From Diphasiastrum complanatum (Eukaryota > Streptophyta > Lycopodiopsida > Lycopodiales > Lycopodiaceae): a stretch of 64,000 bases of DNA. Below, in pieces: positions 1 to 13,173 of this stretch. The translations under genes were made by a program, and so were the position numbers. The DNA lies in contig CM055102.1 in assembly GCA_029204225.1 (NCBI GenBank), forward strand, positions 44,958,484-45,022,483, in the 5' to 3' direction. A model generated the notes under the pieces. It saw only the letters and a program-made list of their open reading frames with translations. It ran no database searches and was not told where the DNA came from. Within the stretch, counting starts at the first letter, position 1; each line of letters starts with the position of its first letter.

Positions 1-269
1 TTTCAAACTATATATAGAAGGTTAAAATAGTGTTTTTCAATCTTTCTTTTTTAATGGGTTCTCATTTAAATGCCACAAAAAAGAAATTTAGCTTAAAATA
101 GAAAATGCACACGGTGCTAACACAAGGAATACCAATTATTCCATAATCAATCTTAGAAAGTGACTAAAGGGAACATAACTAGGGGGTCTTGAATATTGTT
201 TAGTTGGATTTTAAAATTTATGTTGGCCCTCTCCATCAAACGCGGCAGATGGAAATCTTCCGCCTCTCA
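1..269. other. AT-rich non-coding flank
   Basis: This stretch is AT-rich with many homopolymer runs. I see no coding signal and no recognisable repeat terminus. Confidence 0.5.
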
Positions 270-800
270 CAAGCATTGAAATTTTTTGAGGTGGAGTCCA
301 TCACCCGTGGGGGATGGTTTCCCCCTTCAATTTTTTTTCATAATTTTTTTTTGATAAATATGTCTTACAAATTAAGTCTATATTAGAAATAATATTTATT
401 TTTAGAAAAAAAATTGGACATTGAAATTTTTTTAAGGGGGTCCATCCGCCTCTTCCAAAAAGAAAATTTACAAAAAAAAAAATTTAAATTTTTCTTAGAA
501 ATAAAGTCTGTTTGAGAAATAATAAATTTTTTTTTTGAGATTGAAATTTTTTAAGGAGAGTCCATCCGCCGCGGCGAATGGACCTCTCTCTAAAATGTGT
601 TTTTTCATTTGTTTTTAAGATTTGTTTCAGAAATATCGTCTGTTTGAGAAACAATAATTTTTTTTTGAAAAAAAATTGGCCATTAGAATTTTTTTACGCG
701 GCGGATGGACCTCCTTCCAAAATGTTTTTTTTTCTATAAATTGTGTTTTTAAGATTTTTCTTAGAAATAAAATCTGTTTAAAAAACAATAAAAAAATTTT
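270..800. repeat. Degenerate tandem repeat, about 120-145 bp unit
   Basis: A unit with the phrase ATTGAAATTTTTT followed by a GC-richer GTCCATCCGCC core recurs near 274, 420, 540 and 680. Spacing is irregular (about 146, 120 and 142 bp). Each unit also carries a TTTAGAAATAAAGTCTGTTT-like phrase and poly-A/T runs. The cores include partial palindromes such as CCGCCGCGGCG. The array is diverged, and no protein frame runs across it. Confidence 0.6.
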
Positions 801-1460
801 GAAAAAAAAAACTGGAATATACAAGACATGTTGCTCAATGCAAAATTGAGTGGATAGAGTGAACTCCCTATATATCAAAAAAATGCTTGATAAGAGATTA
901 TCAAAACATCACACTTAGGCGAAGTATATAGAACTATGATGATCTTGAATTTTTAACTCTTATTGAAATTTATTGTATGGATTTTGGTGTCCTCACATAA
1001 TTCACTTCTCAAATAGCTTGTTATCTGCTCAGGCCTCCAAAGACGACATGATCAACTTTTCATTTTCCTAGGGAACTACTATAAAATCTTTGTCCATTTT
1101 GTGCTTGTGCTCCATCCCATTAGACCTTTGAACTCTCACCTTTTCTTCTTTCTTCGAACGTTTTCTTTGAACTAGCATTCTCTTCCACTCTGCTTTTGAA
1201 GAATAAAGCCAAAACAGAATCTATTGCCAAATAGAGCTTGAATTAAAACCATTTTGATTTCTGATCAGTTTTTGTTGTATTGTTATTCTTGTGCTTTCTA
1301 TAAGCTTTGTATATGTAAGTATCTAGTATTGGTAAGTATCTATTAGTTCTAGTATCTATATGTTTTTGTATCTTTCTGGCAAAAGTTTAGTTTCAACAAT
1401 GGTGTGCAGCTTGTTCTTGTTGCATGCAGAGTTCCACTAAATTTTGTGACAAGCAAGAAA
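801..1460. other. Non-coding stretch upstream of the transposase relic
   Basis: This AT-rich sequence leads into the Mutator-type relic. It may hold the element's 5' leader, but no terminal inverted repeat or target duplication could be recognised. Confidence 0.4.
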
Positions 1461-4069
1461 ATGGAGGCAACAATCGAGTTTCCCATGAGTACAATTGCAC
1501 CTATTACATTCCCCTTGTTAGATGGAAAATATGTTATCAACAAGAGATACCTAGAAAGGAGGCTAGGGGCTTTAATTAAATTGGGTAGCTTCAATGTCGT
1601 GTATCAGTAGATGGTGATGTACCCTTGTTGATTCCAATGAAGGAGCACCTGGACATAGAAGGCAATGTTCAGTTCATAGTGGATGCATCAATATCATGCC
1701 ACTACAATGTAATTAGCCAAGAAAAAATAAATGACAAGATAAGCAGTACAGCTATCCCCATAAGCAGGTTTGGCATAAGAGGACACTCCCACCAGCCAAC
1801 CTATGGTCTGCAAAATGAAAATGGAGCATCACAACCTATTTTGTTGGATGAGGAAACTACTGATGTTGAGTTTGATTTAAACACACCACGTTTTAGAGAG
1901 CATATGCAATCAACAACATTGTCAGTAGAATCAGATAGTCCAATAAAATGCTATGAACAAGTTTCAGATGAAGTTGATGACGATTTGGCATCCATTGAGA
2001 CCAATAAATCTACTGGATTAGAAGGAAGCAGTGTCATTCCCATGATTACTTCACAAACTCGATCCACGCTACTTTCTAGACTGATTAAACAAATATCGAC
2101 ATGCATGACAGTGGAAGAAATCCCTAGATTTTATGATGGAGACATCGTGTTTGAATTTTCTCCCACATTCAATAGAGTTAATTTGATGAATGACATGGAG
2201 CAAAAATTCGACGAGCACATGTGGACCAAACCAATAACAAGCAATGTGGCTTTTGAGGGGGTGGTCCGAGTGAGTTATTGCGTTGGGGTCTTCCAATGTT
2301 TAAGTGTCTCTTGTCCCCACAAGATAAATAGTGGCCACCACAATAGAACCTTCTTTAAAGGTTTGCTAAAGAAAAAATGCTTGTTAGGCTACGTGGCACA
2401 TTTTGATGGAAGCATTACTTGCCATTTCTGCAAACGACATGCAACATGTGTTGACACTTGCTCTTGTATTTTGTACTATGTCATGCCAAACAATGAGACA
2501 CTCACCAGGTTAATGATACACTCTGGAAAACATTTACATGATGTGCAACCCGGGACATCGAAGAGGAGTATTGAAAACACTAGATTGTTGGTTGAAAGGG
2601 CGATAAAGGCTGACAAAAATGCTGGACCACAAAAAGTGCAAATGATGATTGCAAGAGATTTGATCTCATCAACTCTAACAAAGCCTGATCACCTACCAAA
2701 TGAGGTTGTTGGAGATCTGGAACTTGGAAACTTTTTGGATGAGTTGATTCCTCTTGTCCAAAATAGAAGGTACATCATCCTTAATAAATAAAATCTTTGT
2801 TTTAGAATTTCTTTTTTGGACCCCTAAAACAAGTTTCAATCTATGGTGTATGTGTCAGATTACGTCGGATGGTTTCCAAGGCGAAGAACATAATCATGCC
2901 TTTAGGAGATGGTTTGGACAGTCTTCTACACCTAAAGAAGAATTTAATGTATGACTTCTTTCATGGTAGCAGATTCCTAGGACAAGGTTCTTTAGAAGAC
3001 TGTTGCTTTGTTTTCAAAATGTCAACGAAGGGACCTACTTCAAGAGTGGATTCAGTGAATCGAATGCAATGAACAAGCAATGGAGATCGCAAGTATGCTT
3101 GGGTTCAATTTTATCACACCAAAAGAGTAATTGGATGGTCAACAATGGCATGCCACGTCTGCAACCCAAGGTATCTCTTTTATGTTCCAACAGAGTTGGA
3201 CAAAACTTTTTCCAATTTGAAGAAAAACTTACAGACATGCTCTTGATTATTTTGGTTCAGTGTACAAGAGTTGTTGAGCATAGCTACGTGCGAGATGAAG
3301 GAAGAGGATATTGAGGCACAAATTCTATTCTGGGATATGCTCAACATAGTCATGAAGCGTTCTGGTCACGACCATGCTGACTTTCATGGATTCATGGCAG
3401 ATGAGGCCCAAGCGAACTGGAGGGCAGTCCGAATAGTGTATAACAGGGGCGCAGATAATGTCATGAGTGGTCGTGAAAGGTCATGCCTATTTCATTGGGA
3501 ACAAAGCCTTGTGAGACACACCAATGCATATGTTCCAAAGGATCAACAGGCTCAACACAAGTTATTATGCAAAAATTGGAGGACTTCCGCAACCAGGGAC
3601 GAAGCATTGGAACACTACAGGTAGATTAGGCAGTGGTGGCGGATAGCAAAAGTGAAGGAGTGTGATGTCCCAGCTTTGGATAGCTGGTTGAGCTGGTGGA
3701 ATGTCAGAATTGCTCATTGGGACGATTTCATGGCAGCAGTAAGTTGTTTATATAAAGCAAGACCACAAATTGTAATCTATTCTCACGACAAATTCAAATT
3801 GATAACCATAAACCATTTTTTATGTTAAATTCTAAAATATTTGTGTTTTCATTTGATAGGTGTTGGATTCCCATTGCTTATGTGAAAAAGCCGATGACAA
3901 CTTATGTGAAAAGCATCATATGGCATGGTATGAAATGATGAAAAAAATGGCGACATGGGCCAAAATTCAGAAAAATAACTCTGTTATTAGACATATTAAT
4001 GTTCACCACCTTTATTTGTATTGTTTATCTTGCGCGGTCTCTAAAACAGTATCTTTGATGTCCTTATGA
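1461..4069 (+). pseudogene. Mutator-type (MULE-like) transposase, decayed
   Basis: An exon model holds together despite damage. Pieces are 1461 to about 1600, a frameshift, then on to 2769; 2859-3170; 3261-3738; and 3860-4069. All introns are GT/AG and the phases match across each junction. The DNA-transposase-like core includes VIGWSTMACHV, then HGFMADEAQANW and SCLFHWEQSL. This D-E-x-x-x-x-W / C-x-x-H-W arrangement is typical of MULE catalytic regions. A cysteine-rich segment (CKRHATCVDTCSC) lies in exon 1. Lesions are the frameshift near 1600, an in-frame TGA at 3070-3072 and a TAG at 3622-3624. The relic encodes no intact transposase. The family call rests on motif recall, so a domesticated relative is possible. 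The element termini were not found. Confidence 0.6.
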
Positions 4070-5100
4070 TTCCTTGAATTTAAGAGTTTTAGATCATACT
4101 AAATTCTACTTTTTTCATGTTACATAGTTGTTTTGTATTGTCTAAAATCATTTCCTTTGCACAAATGTAAAAGGATATGATAGGTTGATCTATTGGGTCC
4201 ATGAATGTTTCTACAGTCTATTTCCAGTAGGTCTAGGAGGTAGCAACATGAGCAACTTCATAGACAAGCGATGATTCCTAAGCCTAGCCATAATTTTTGC
4301 TTCACACACCATGAAAGAAAAGACTACCATTGCAAACGATGCTTATGCGCTAAGGAATGCAAGATTGGCAAGAGACTAGCAACAAGACAGAGAATGTCAT
4401 TTTTTGTATCTGAAAGTTTTGTCTCTTGAGCATACATGACCTTTGAGGCATGCAACGAAAGCATACATGGAAATTTTCAAACCCATGTAAGTGTACATTT
4501 TTGATATAATAAACTCATTGCGAAATAATCAAAATGAACAAATTCACATCTACGGGAAATTGACAATAGATAGGCACAGGTATATCACCGTAAATTAAGC
4601 ACAGTTATATCACCGTAAATCCTAAATCATGAAATATCATGATGTTCTCTTCATCTCCCATATTATATCTCATTCTTCCAAGTAACTGAGCTAATTTATA
4701 TTAGACTAAGAGTTGTCCATGCGACCAGTTGTGTCTAGACATTTACTTATGTGCTTAGAGTTCTGTTTATGCTCAAATATTTTGAAGAATCATACTATAT
4801 GATAAAGGCATGATGTGGCTAGTGACATAATATGTTACCAATTTTAAGGACAACTTCCAATGCATTATCATCCTTAAAATGGTGGGGGCCTCTTTGTTGT
4901 TAGAAAATACATCTATTTCTCATAAACCATTTCTTGAAGACATGGGTATCTCAATAGAGTTACGCTACTTTTAGGTGTGAAGTAATGTTATATTTCATTG
5001 GAGTAGACATACTACAAACATGTTATATTTCACTGATATAGACATACCTTATACATGCATGTAAAATGGAAAGATCATTTAATAATATTGCCAAAAATAG
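4070..5100. other. Non-coding stretch between MULE relic and copia element 1
   Basis: No coding signal is seen. A 25-bp direct repeat with core TATATCACCGTAAAT occurs twice at 4573-4622. The rest is AT-rich and unrecognised. Confidence 0.45.
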
Positions 5101-5101
5101 C

Positions 5102-5493
5102 TTAGTGGGTGGACTCTACTAGTGGAAAAAGCTCGCTTCGGACACATAAAAGCTCACCTTTGAAAGCTCGCTGCAAAAAGCTCACCAAGAAATCACACCC
5201 CTTCTTCCCATATGGAAGGTGTACAAGATTCCAAGTTTGATTATCTATCAAAGCATCAAATCTACTTGCATTACATCTCTCCAAACTTGTGATCTACTTG
5301 CATCTTCATAACATGATGGCTCTTCAAGAATTGTGGTTAGAAAAGAGTAATAGGTAGAAGGATTTGTGTCTTCTCTTTTCTTTCCTTTCTCAAAGTATGT
5401 GAGAAGCTCCTCCTCGGGTTTTGCAAGATCTTCAACACATAAAGGATTAGATGCATTTGGTGGCATCTTGTCACTCTGAGATTCATTAGACAT
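5102..5493 (-). pseudogene. Copia element 1 RT N-terminal fragment
   Basis: Two overlapping frames encode the linker and the start of a copia reverse transcriptase. EPSCYEDASRSQVWRDVMQ is followed, after a frameshift, by LIDNQTWNLVHLP. These match the usual entry into copia RT, where a W-R-x-x-M stretch precedes x-N-x-T-W-x-L-V-x-L-P. No catalytic YVDD motif follows because homology ends near 5100. This is the truncation point of element 1. Confidence 0.7.
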
Positions 5494-5572
5494 CCTTGCT
5501 AGCTTCTACTTTGCCTGAAATAGGATCAAAAATCCTATAAGCTTTGTTATTTTCACTATAGCCTACAAATAT

Positions 5573-6503
5573 TCATTTGAAGGAAGTTGCATCTTCTTTC
5601 CTTCTAGTTTCCAAAGGAATGTGGACATAACAAATACATCCAAATACTTTAAAGTCTTTCACATTAGGCTTATTGCCAAACAAAGCTTGAAATGGTGAGA
5701 TCCCACTAATAGCACTATTAGGAAGCCTATTACATAATAAATTTGCACAAGTTATGGGTAGAGATGCATCAAGTCTCAAGGACTTTACACATTCACATAG
5801 GCTACTATTTTTCCTCTCGGCCACCCCATTTTGTTGGGGGGTGTAGGAACAAGTAAACTCTCTCTTAATGCCATTGATCTCACAAAAGTCTCTCATCCTA
5901 TTTGTACTCTCCTCCATTATCACATCTTAGAACTTCAATGCAAGAACTAAGTTGCTTTTCCACTAGAGACTTAAACTTCACAAAAGCTTCATATACAAGG
6001 CTTTTTTTAGACAATAAGTCAATCCAAGTGAATCTAGTACAATCATCTATGAAAGTCACATACATTAAGGCACCTCCATTACTTTCATGAGACAAAGCAT
6101 GTACATTTGAATGAATAAGATCCAAAGTAGATCTTGTCAAAGATCTCTTGTAGGAAGTCTTGTGTGACTTTGCAAGGCCACATGCCTCACACACTTTGCC
6201 ACACTTCTTGAATGATTTTGGTAGGCCGAGAGCTAGCTCCTTTGATGCCATGGACTCCATTGATTGAAGATTAGGATGGCCTAATCTTTTGTGCCAAAGC
6301 TCCACTTGAGTCAACTCCTCCCTAACCATATTCACACTTTCAATGGCCACATTAGCATCCAACTTAAAAAGCCTTCCTTGCTTAATGCCATTGGCTATGC
6401 ACTTATTACTTTTCAAGATGGAACATACTCCATTCTTGAAATGTACATCTAATCCATTGTCCACAACACTAAGCAATTTTTTTGTAGTTGATGGAACATA
6501 CAA
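5573..6503 (-). pseudogene. Copia element 1 integrase
   Basis: The first frame (5898-6503) carries the pre-integrase zinc region, with WHKRLGHPN and CEACGLAKSH (an HHCC-type arrangement). Next comes the integrase core with FIDDCTRFTW and LRCDNGGEYK. The second frame (5573-5923) continues with CEINGIKREFTCSYTPQQNG, VAERKN and the C-terminal FKVFGCICYVH. A frameshift separates the two near 5900-5920. The second catalytic Asp (RCDNGG) and the Glu (VAERKN) are present. The first catalytic Asp, usually in an H-S/T-D-V/I-C-G-P context, reads HSNV here, so Asp has become Asn. The enzyme would be inactive even without the frameshift. Confidence 0.8.
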
Positions 6504-6599
6504 AACATTATCAAGATCTATCCTCGTAGATGATCCTAAGCATAATGGAATAGATTCTATGCCATCTACCTTACATCTTGATCACTAGCAGTGTAGATT

Positions 6600-6850
6600 G
6601 ACTTCTTAGAATCATTACAAGAAAGTAAAGTAGAAAATAATGCTTGTTGAATGACATGTGGGAGCTAGCCCCACTATCAATCCACCATGTCTCTTGGCTT
6701 GATTTGGTGTAGATGCTACCATCAAGGATGTGTTGAAGCCATCCTCTTCATCCTCCCCTTGTTCAATATTGCCTTGATCTTCACTCCCTTGTGCGTTCTT
6801 CTTCTTATAGCATTTGGAAGCAAAGTGTCCTTTCTTTCCACAAAAGAAAC
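6600..6850 (-). pseudogene. Copia element 1 zinc knuckle and aspartic protease start
   Basis: On the minus strand a CCHC knuckle (CFFCGKKGHFASKC) lies at about 6808-6850. After a one-base frame change it is followed by WWIDSGASSHMS at about 6661-6683. The D-S-G-A tetrad is the catalytic signature of retroviral-type aspartic proteases and is intact. The short spacing from knuckle to protease is normal for copia. Frame changes on both sides prevent a continuous polyprotein. Confidence 0.75.
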
Positions 6851-7013
6851 ACTTTAGCTTGGCTTTGTTCTTTTGCTTCCCTTTGGAGGTAGATCCTCCA
6901 TCCTTGACCTCAGCCTCTTTGCCTTGGTTCTTCTTGAATGGATGAGTCTTCTTCTTGTGCTTTTATGTGAAGTTTGCCTTCTCATCACCACCATGTAGTG
7001 ACATAGACCCCAT

Positions 7014-7601
7014 TCATGTCTTGAGGTGTAGAAACCTACTCTCCTCAGCCACAAGAACATTATGCAAATTATCTATTGTTGGAAGTTGGCCTTGAATAGA
7101 AAAAGATTGAACCAGATTAGATAACTCATCACCTAGTCCATTAAATATCACTTGTACTAGTTCATTTTCTTGGATCTTTTCTCCTATAGATCCCAATTCT
7201 TTGTTTAAAGACTTTATCCTTAGGACATATTCTTGTCCATTTTCTCTACTCCCCCTCATGCTTTGCAAGATCAATTTTCTCATCATAAGCACTCTTGAAT
7301 TGTTGTTGAATTTATAAATTTTCTTTAGTAAATCCCAAGCCTCTTTTGATGAGGCATAAGAAGCCACCTCTTTTAAGAGGTCATTGCCTACATTCGTCTT
7401 TAGACAATGTAGGGCTAATATAGCCCTCTTCTTGTATTTTAATTGTTCTTGGGCTCCTTGAGGCTCTTCCTCAACTCTTAGAACAATATCAAAGAGGTCA
7501 TGGATCACAAGTAGTGATTCCATCCTCAATTTCCACATGAAATAGTTTGTGGAAGTTAGTTTCTCACTAGATTCTAACAAATATCCACCCATGGATGACA
7601 T
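7014..7601 (-). pseudogene. Copia element 1 gag (nucleocapsid)
   Basis: A 195-residue frame starts at MSSMGGYLLESSEKL and contains NYFMWKLRMESLL, EAWDLLKKIY and LVQVIFNGLGDELSNLVQSF. These are conserved blocks of the copia gag polyprotein (UBN2 family), which packages element RNA in virus-like particles. The ATG lies about 580 bp inside the primer-binding site, a plausible leader length. The frame stops before the zinc knuckle because of a frameshift near 7010. Downstream gag residues occur in another frame at 6854-7060. Confidence 0.8.
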
Positions 7602-8183
7602 TATGAATGAATGCCTATGAGATGCACAAATATATCTTGATAATGAATTATCTAAGATAGATTTATAGCTTTCTAAGAAGCTTCTAATCTCAGCCCAATC
7701 AACCTAGTTCAAACTTGGATGATGGCGTAATAGATCCACTCAAAAATTCTAGCAAATCACTCCTTCACAAAATTGATTCTAGCACTATTTTGCTTGATAT
7801 TTCACACACTTATAAGATCTGAACAAATCAGCCTTAAATATCTGATCTAATGCTTCAAAATGAATTTCTTCAATGACTCAAAGCTCTATTGAATCATTAG
7901 CATTCAATGGATTGAGCCTAGATCTGGACAATGCACCAAAAACCGTGAATTTTGGACTAGTATGCACATTTTTGGACCGGAAAACACTATAAGAAGATGT
8001 TGTGAAGGTTGATGTACGGTTTCACACATGTGGAAAGTACACTTGCAGCCCACAAATCGATCTTGACCAAAAATATTGAAGGTACCGCTCTCCTTGAACT
8101 CTCCCACTCAAGTAAAATTCAAAAACAAACATTGTCAATGATTTTCACAAGATTTATTAATCATAAGATCACTCTTATACTTA

Positions 8184-8195
8184 GCTATGATACCA
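8184..8195 (-). promoter_or_regulatory. Primer-binding site of copia element 1
   Basis: The minus strand reads TGGTATCATAGC, two bases inside the LTR edge. It matches the 3' end complement of plant initiator tRNA-Met (TGGTATCAGAGC) with one mismatch. Confidence 0.8.
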
Positions 8196-8197
8196 CG

Positions 8198-9059
8198 TGA
8201 ATTTTTTGATAAATAGGACAATTATGACTGTACAAAACAATCATTAAGAGTTATTGATTGCTAAATCCAAAGATCTATCAAGTTCTATGTGTTAAATCTT
8301 GATCTAGATACATTACACTATGATTTTAGCAAGAGCAATGGATCAAATGATTGAATAGTATTAAGAGCGGCCTCACACGTGTGGAGGATAGTACCAATAT
8401 GGACTGTAAACTGAGAGGGAAGTACTTTTACATACAAATGCATTCCAATCATAAAAACTCAAGACAAATGTGAGAATTACAAGCAAATGCTAGAAATTGC
8501 CAATGTCTCATCAACTTCTCATTGATTTGGTTGATCCCTTTATAGATCAAGTAGATCCACGAGCTGAGTACTGTCCACCAAGACTTTGCATGTGTGAAGA
8601 GATTCATTCAGATCCATCAATGGGAGCCATACATGCTCATTTTCCAAAGTTGACTTATCACACTAGCTAGGAGCCAAAAACTAGTCTCCACAAAAATAGG
8701 AATATTCCCTATAAAATAGGATTTAATGGAATCTCTCTATCTTGTCATCTACAATCTTACCCACACGTGTGAATAGCATCTTGACATGTGGGAGCATTTA
8801 CTCATTCACATGGAAGTGCAATCTACTTACAAAAAGTTTGACCAAAATTACTTTTTTCTAGATTCTACTCAAAGGTCAATTTCACACTTGTGTAGGCCCA
8901 TCTAGAATCAATTTAACTTTATAAAAGTAAGTTCTGTACATCCTTTCACATGTGGGAACAGGCTTCACACGTGTGAGCCTATCGTAATCAAATATCTCAA
9001 GATTAACCAAGTACATCAAGTTGGAAGTGACATTTTTAACACATACTTATGTTCTATCA
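8198..9059 (-). repeat. LTR of copia element 1 (862 bp)
   Basis: On the minus strand this runs from TGATAGAACATAAG (from 9059) to AAAAAATTCA (at 8198), so it has TG...CA ends, and it abuts the primer-binding site. It is the 5' LTR. It contains three exact copies of the palindrome CACACGTGTG (8374, 8762, 8966) and variants at 8589, 8785, 8883 and 8947. The core CACGTG is a G-box/E-box type site, so these could be promoter elements. No partner LTR is present in the window. Confidence 0.75.
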
Positions 9060-9122
9060 GATGGGATTCATTCACCATGGCATGGGGGTGAAGTGGTTAG
9101 GGTATTGACTAGTCATTTCCTA

Positions 9123-9204
9123 TTGGTTGGGTGGTTTTGCTCCACAGGTGTCCTTTTGGTTGTTTGCAACAGCATCTAGTACGATCTTCATAAGGCGATT
9201 CTTA
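9123..9204 (+). repeat. Fragment related to LTR B
   Basis: This 82-bp segment (core GGTTTTGCTCCACAGGTGTC, ending CGATTCTTACA) closely matches 39868-39950, the terminal part of LTR element B. It ends at the expected TTACA terminus. It is probably a truncated or solo LTR remnant. Confidence 0.75.
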
Positions 9205-10484
9205 CATAAACTAAAATGACCCTTGCACAAATCCATGCGTTCCAAGAGTTATTTTAAAGCCAAAAACGGGTACGATTACATGTCTTGGGTTGTACTGCTA
9301 AAAAGCTTGAAACCAACCATCTAGGCACTAAAAATGCTATGTTTATAACAAAGTAAACTTATAAAATAGAAGAGAACATTGTTTTAGTAATGTCTTCGAA
9401 TAGTCGAAGTGTTGAAACTCTTTGCTAGTAATAATAAAGTTCATACCTAGATAGCAGTGGAAGCGGTATCCTGTGAAGATGCCATGTTGTATTTGCTACT
9501 ATCGATACTTCATGCATTACCACAACAATACTTCATTGATGAGTTACTATCATTAAGGCAACAATTGAATTATTATGCAATACGTCATCAGTTACAGCCA
9601 ATACTATCTATTAAGGTATGATAGGACACAAAAACTTCTTCGGTTGTTCTATAGGAGCATAAGGTAGAAGTGTAGTACCCGTGATTGGTGTATGATGTTT
9701 TGATTCTATCGAATGATAAGGGTTACGTTCTTGATAACATAGACTGCAATCACTTTTCACAATGAAGTTACATTCTGCTTAACACGTTTGTAGCTACCAT
9801 GATAACATTATAAGTAAAAGACTGATAGCAATTGAATCGTTGGTCTACTAATCATAAGTATATCAGAACCCAATTCACAAAACCGTGTATTGCAACAACA
9901 TCGATAGGAGCATATCTTAGCTTCTAAAACTATTTTCACTAACTCTGAAACTGTTTTCGGCATCATCGCATTTTTCAGGGAAGTAAAAAATGTAATAGTG
10001 TACATGTTTTCAAAATGTTCGCACAGTTCGCATTTTTCACATTTGCGATATTTGCTAAAATACGTAAAACAATAGGTCCAGTAAAGGAACAAGTATGTAA
10101 GGCGCCTTCATACCTGCTGGATTGTCTAAAGAACGCACTTAGTTTGTAGCGTTTGGGCGCTGTCAATCTTATAAGAATCTTAGTGAAGAAGAAGAAGAAG
10201 AAGAGGAGAGAGAAGATTAAAAAAATTAAGAGAGTAGCAATGTATACATAGCCAGAAAGTAGACCTTTGGTGAACTTTCATAGAAGGAGCCTTACCTTGC
10301 CTTGTGTGTAAAGTAGCTTGTAGCAACCGTTGGATGAGATAAGATGAATCTTGATCGTTCATAGAAGAGATTAATTCAAAAAATTCCCGCCAAAAAGCTT
10401 AAACTATTAGGGGTATGCCGTGTGGAGGTAAAAAACTTTTTCAGCTAATAACAAAAGGGGATGCCGCAACATTAAATACCACCC

Positions 10485-10486
<2 letters not shown>
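9205..10486. other. Non-coding stretch with a GAA microsatellite
   Basis: No coding signal is seen. A (GAA)n run of about seven units lies at 10184-10204, followed by GA-rich sequence. The remainder is unrecognised. Confidence 0.5.
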
Positions 10487-10547
<61 letters not shown>

Positions 10548-10878
10548 TGGGCAATGATAGACAAAAAGGATTTTGTCTATTCTCATTGGTCCACGTTTGC
10601 CCTAAAACATATTTCTAGGGCATGTGAAATTTAGTAAAAATGGGTTGAAAATGACGTGCATTTAGAAATTTCTAGAGAGAGAGCATGTGGCTTTAGAAAT
10701 TCATAGAAAGATAAGTTTCTAGAAAGAGAGAAGGTATAAAATGGGAAGAGAGAGGAAGAGTTGCGCATCACCAAGATCGTGAGAGAGAGAGAGAGGTGCT
10801 CATTTTTTATCTTTTAGGGTTTCTTTATGTTTGGTTAACATGAAAAATAGCAACAATGTGAGTTGAGAGAGAGAGAGA
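10487..10878 (+). repeat. GA-bounded dispersed repeat, copy 1
   Basis: Three GA tracts (10487-10544, 10781-10795, 10865-10878) are separated by two unique segments of about 235 and 70 bp. Both segments recur in inverted orientation and the same order in copy 2 (27169-31154). Examples are ATGTGGGCAATGATAGACAA and TTGGTCCACGTTTGCCCT in the long segment and CATGAAAAATAGCAACAATG in the short one. The tracts are part of the repeat's architecture rather than independent microsatellites. Confidence 0.8.
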
Positions 10879-11085
10879 ATGTAGCCTGTTATGGAAAAAT
10901 GTGTTTTAGAACTTTTCATGTGATTAGGGTTTTGACCAACGAGGTGTATTTGATGGACACGTGTCTTTCAATTTATCCCATAAAATTAATGTCATTAATT
11001 TGATTGAAACACTATATATACCATGAGTGTTCTGGAATTCTACAAAAGAAATTATCCCATAAGCATTTCCATGGCCCCGCCAAGG

Positions 11086-12560
<1,475 letters not shown>

Positions 12561-12570
12561 AAGTCATTAC

Positions 12571-13093
12571 GCAGGGGAAGGCCCATGCCCCTCGGGCCTT
12601 CCTTGCAGGTCTGGCCCAACCCTCGAGCTCCCGCCCTCGGGCAAGGGCCCCCCGAGCACGGAAGGCCCTCGGGGCAGGGCCTCCCCCCCCCCCTCGCGGG
12701 GGCTTACGAGCACTGCCTGCGCGTGGGAGGAGTTTGGTCCCGGTGCCCCCCGCGGCTGACGCATGTCAGCTGCGCATTGCCCGTCAAAAATCAGGGGGCG
12801 TCTGATTTTGCCAGGCGGCGCTAGGGCGGGTCCCGGGCGGGCGGGCAAGCAGCGTGAGGGCGCCAGGCAGGGCCGGCGCCGGGCAGCCGTGGGCAGGGGC
12901 AGCCTCACACAGACACACATGCATAGCAATGGGGAGTTTTCGTATATATGCCCTCCCCATAATCTGATAGGAATGCTTATGGGATAAACATTGGCTGCCT
13001 GGACACACGAGACGTCCGGGCAGCCAGTTTATAAATTGGGCACCGGGGCCAAAGGGCCAACCCGAGAACCCCCCCCCCCCCCTCCCCAAGGGG

Positions 13094-13095
<2 letters not shown>
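12571..13095. other. GC-rich island upstream of BPS1-like gene
   Basis: Base composition changes abruptly from AT-rich to strongly GC-rich, with many CpGs, C/G homopolymers (12684-12693, 13070-13082) and repeated CCCTCGGG-type words. A short palindrome (AAAATCAG ... CTGATTTT) lies at about 12788-12812. Open frames exist here on both strands, but they reflect composition and have no recognisable product. It could be the CpG-island-like promoter of the gene at 13327 or an inserted GC-rich repeat. Confidence 0.5.
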
Positions 13096-13150
<55 letters not shown>

Positions 13151-13173
13151 TGTGTGTGTGTGTGTGTGTGTGT
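13096..13173 (+). repeat. Compound (GA)n(TG)n microsatellite
   Basis: A GA run of about 54 bp passes directly into a TG run of about 25 bp. It ends about 150 bp upstream of the BPS1-like start codon and may lie in its 5' UTR or promoter. Confidence 0.95.

Larger units (their letters stand above)
5102..9059 (-). mobile_element. Copia element 1, 3'-truncated
   Basis: This Ty1/copia element runs on the minus strand: LTR (8198-9059), primer-binding site (8184-8195), gag (7014-7601), zinc knuckle and protease (about 6600-6850), integrase (5573-6503) and the first residues of RT (5102-5493). It stops in the RT N-terminus, so the catalytic RT, RNase H and 3' LTR are missing. Several frameshifts break the polyprotein. 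The order gag-PR-IN-RT is diagnostic of copia. With no second LTR, its age cannot be judged by LTR divergence. Confidence 0.85.
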
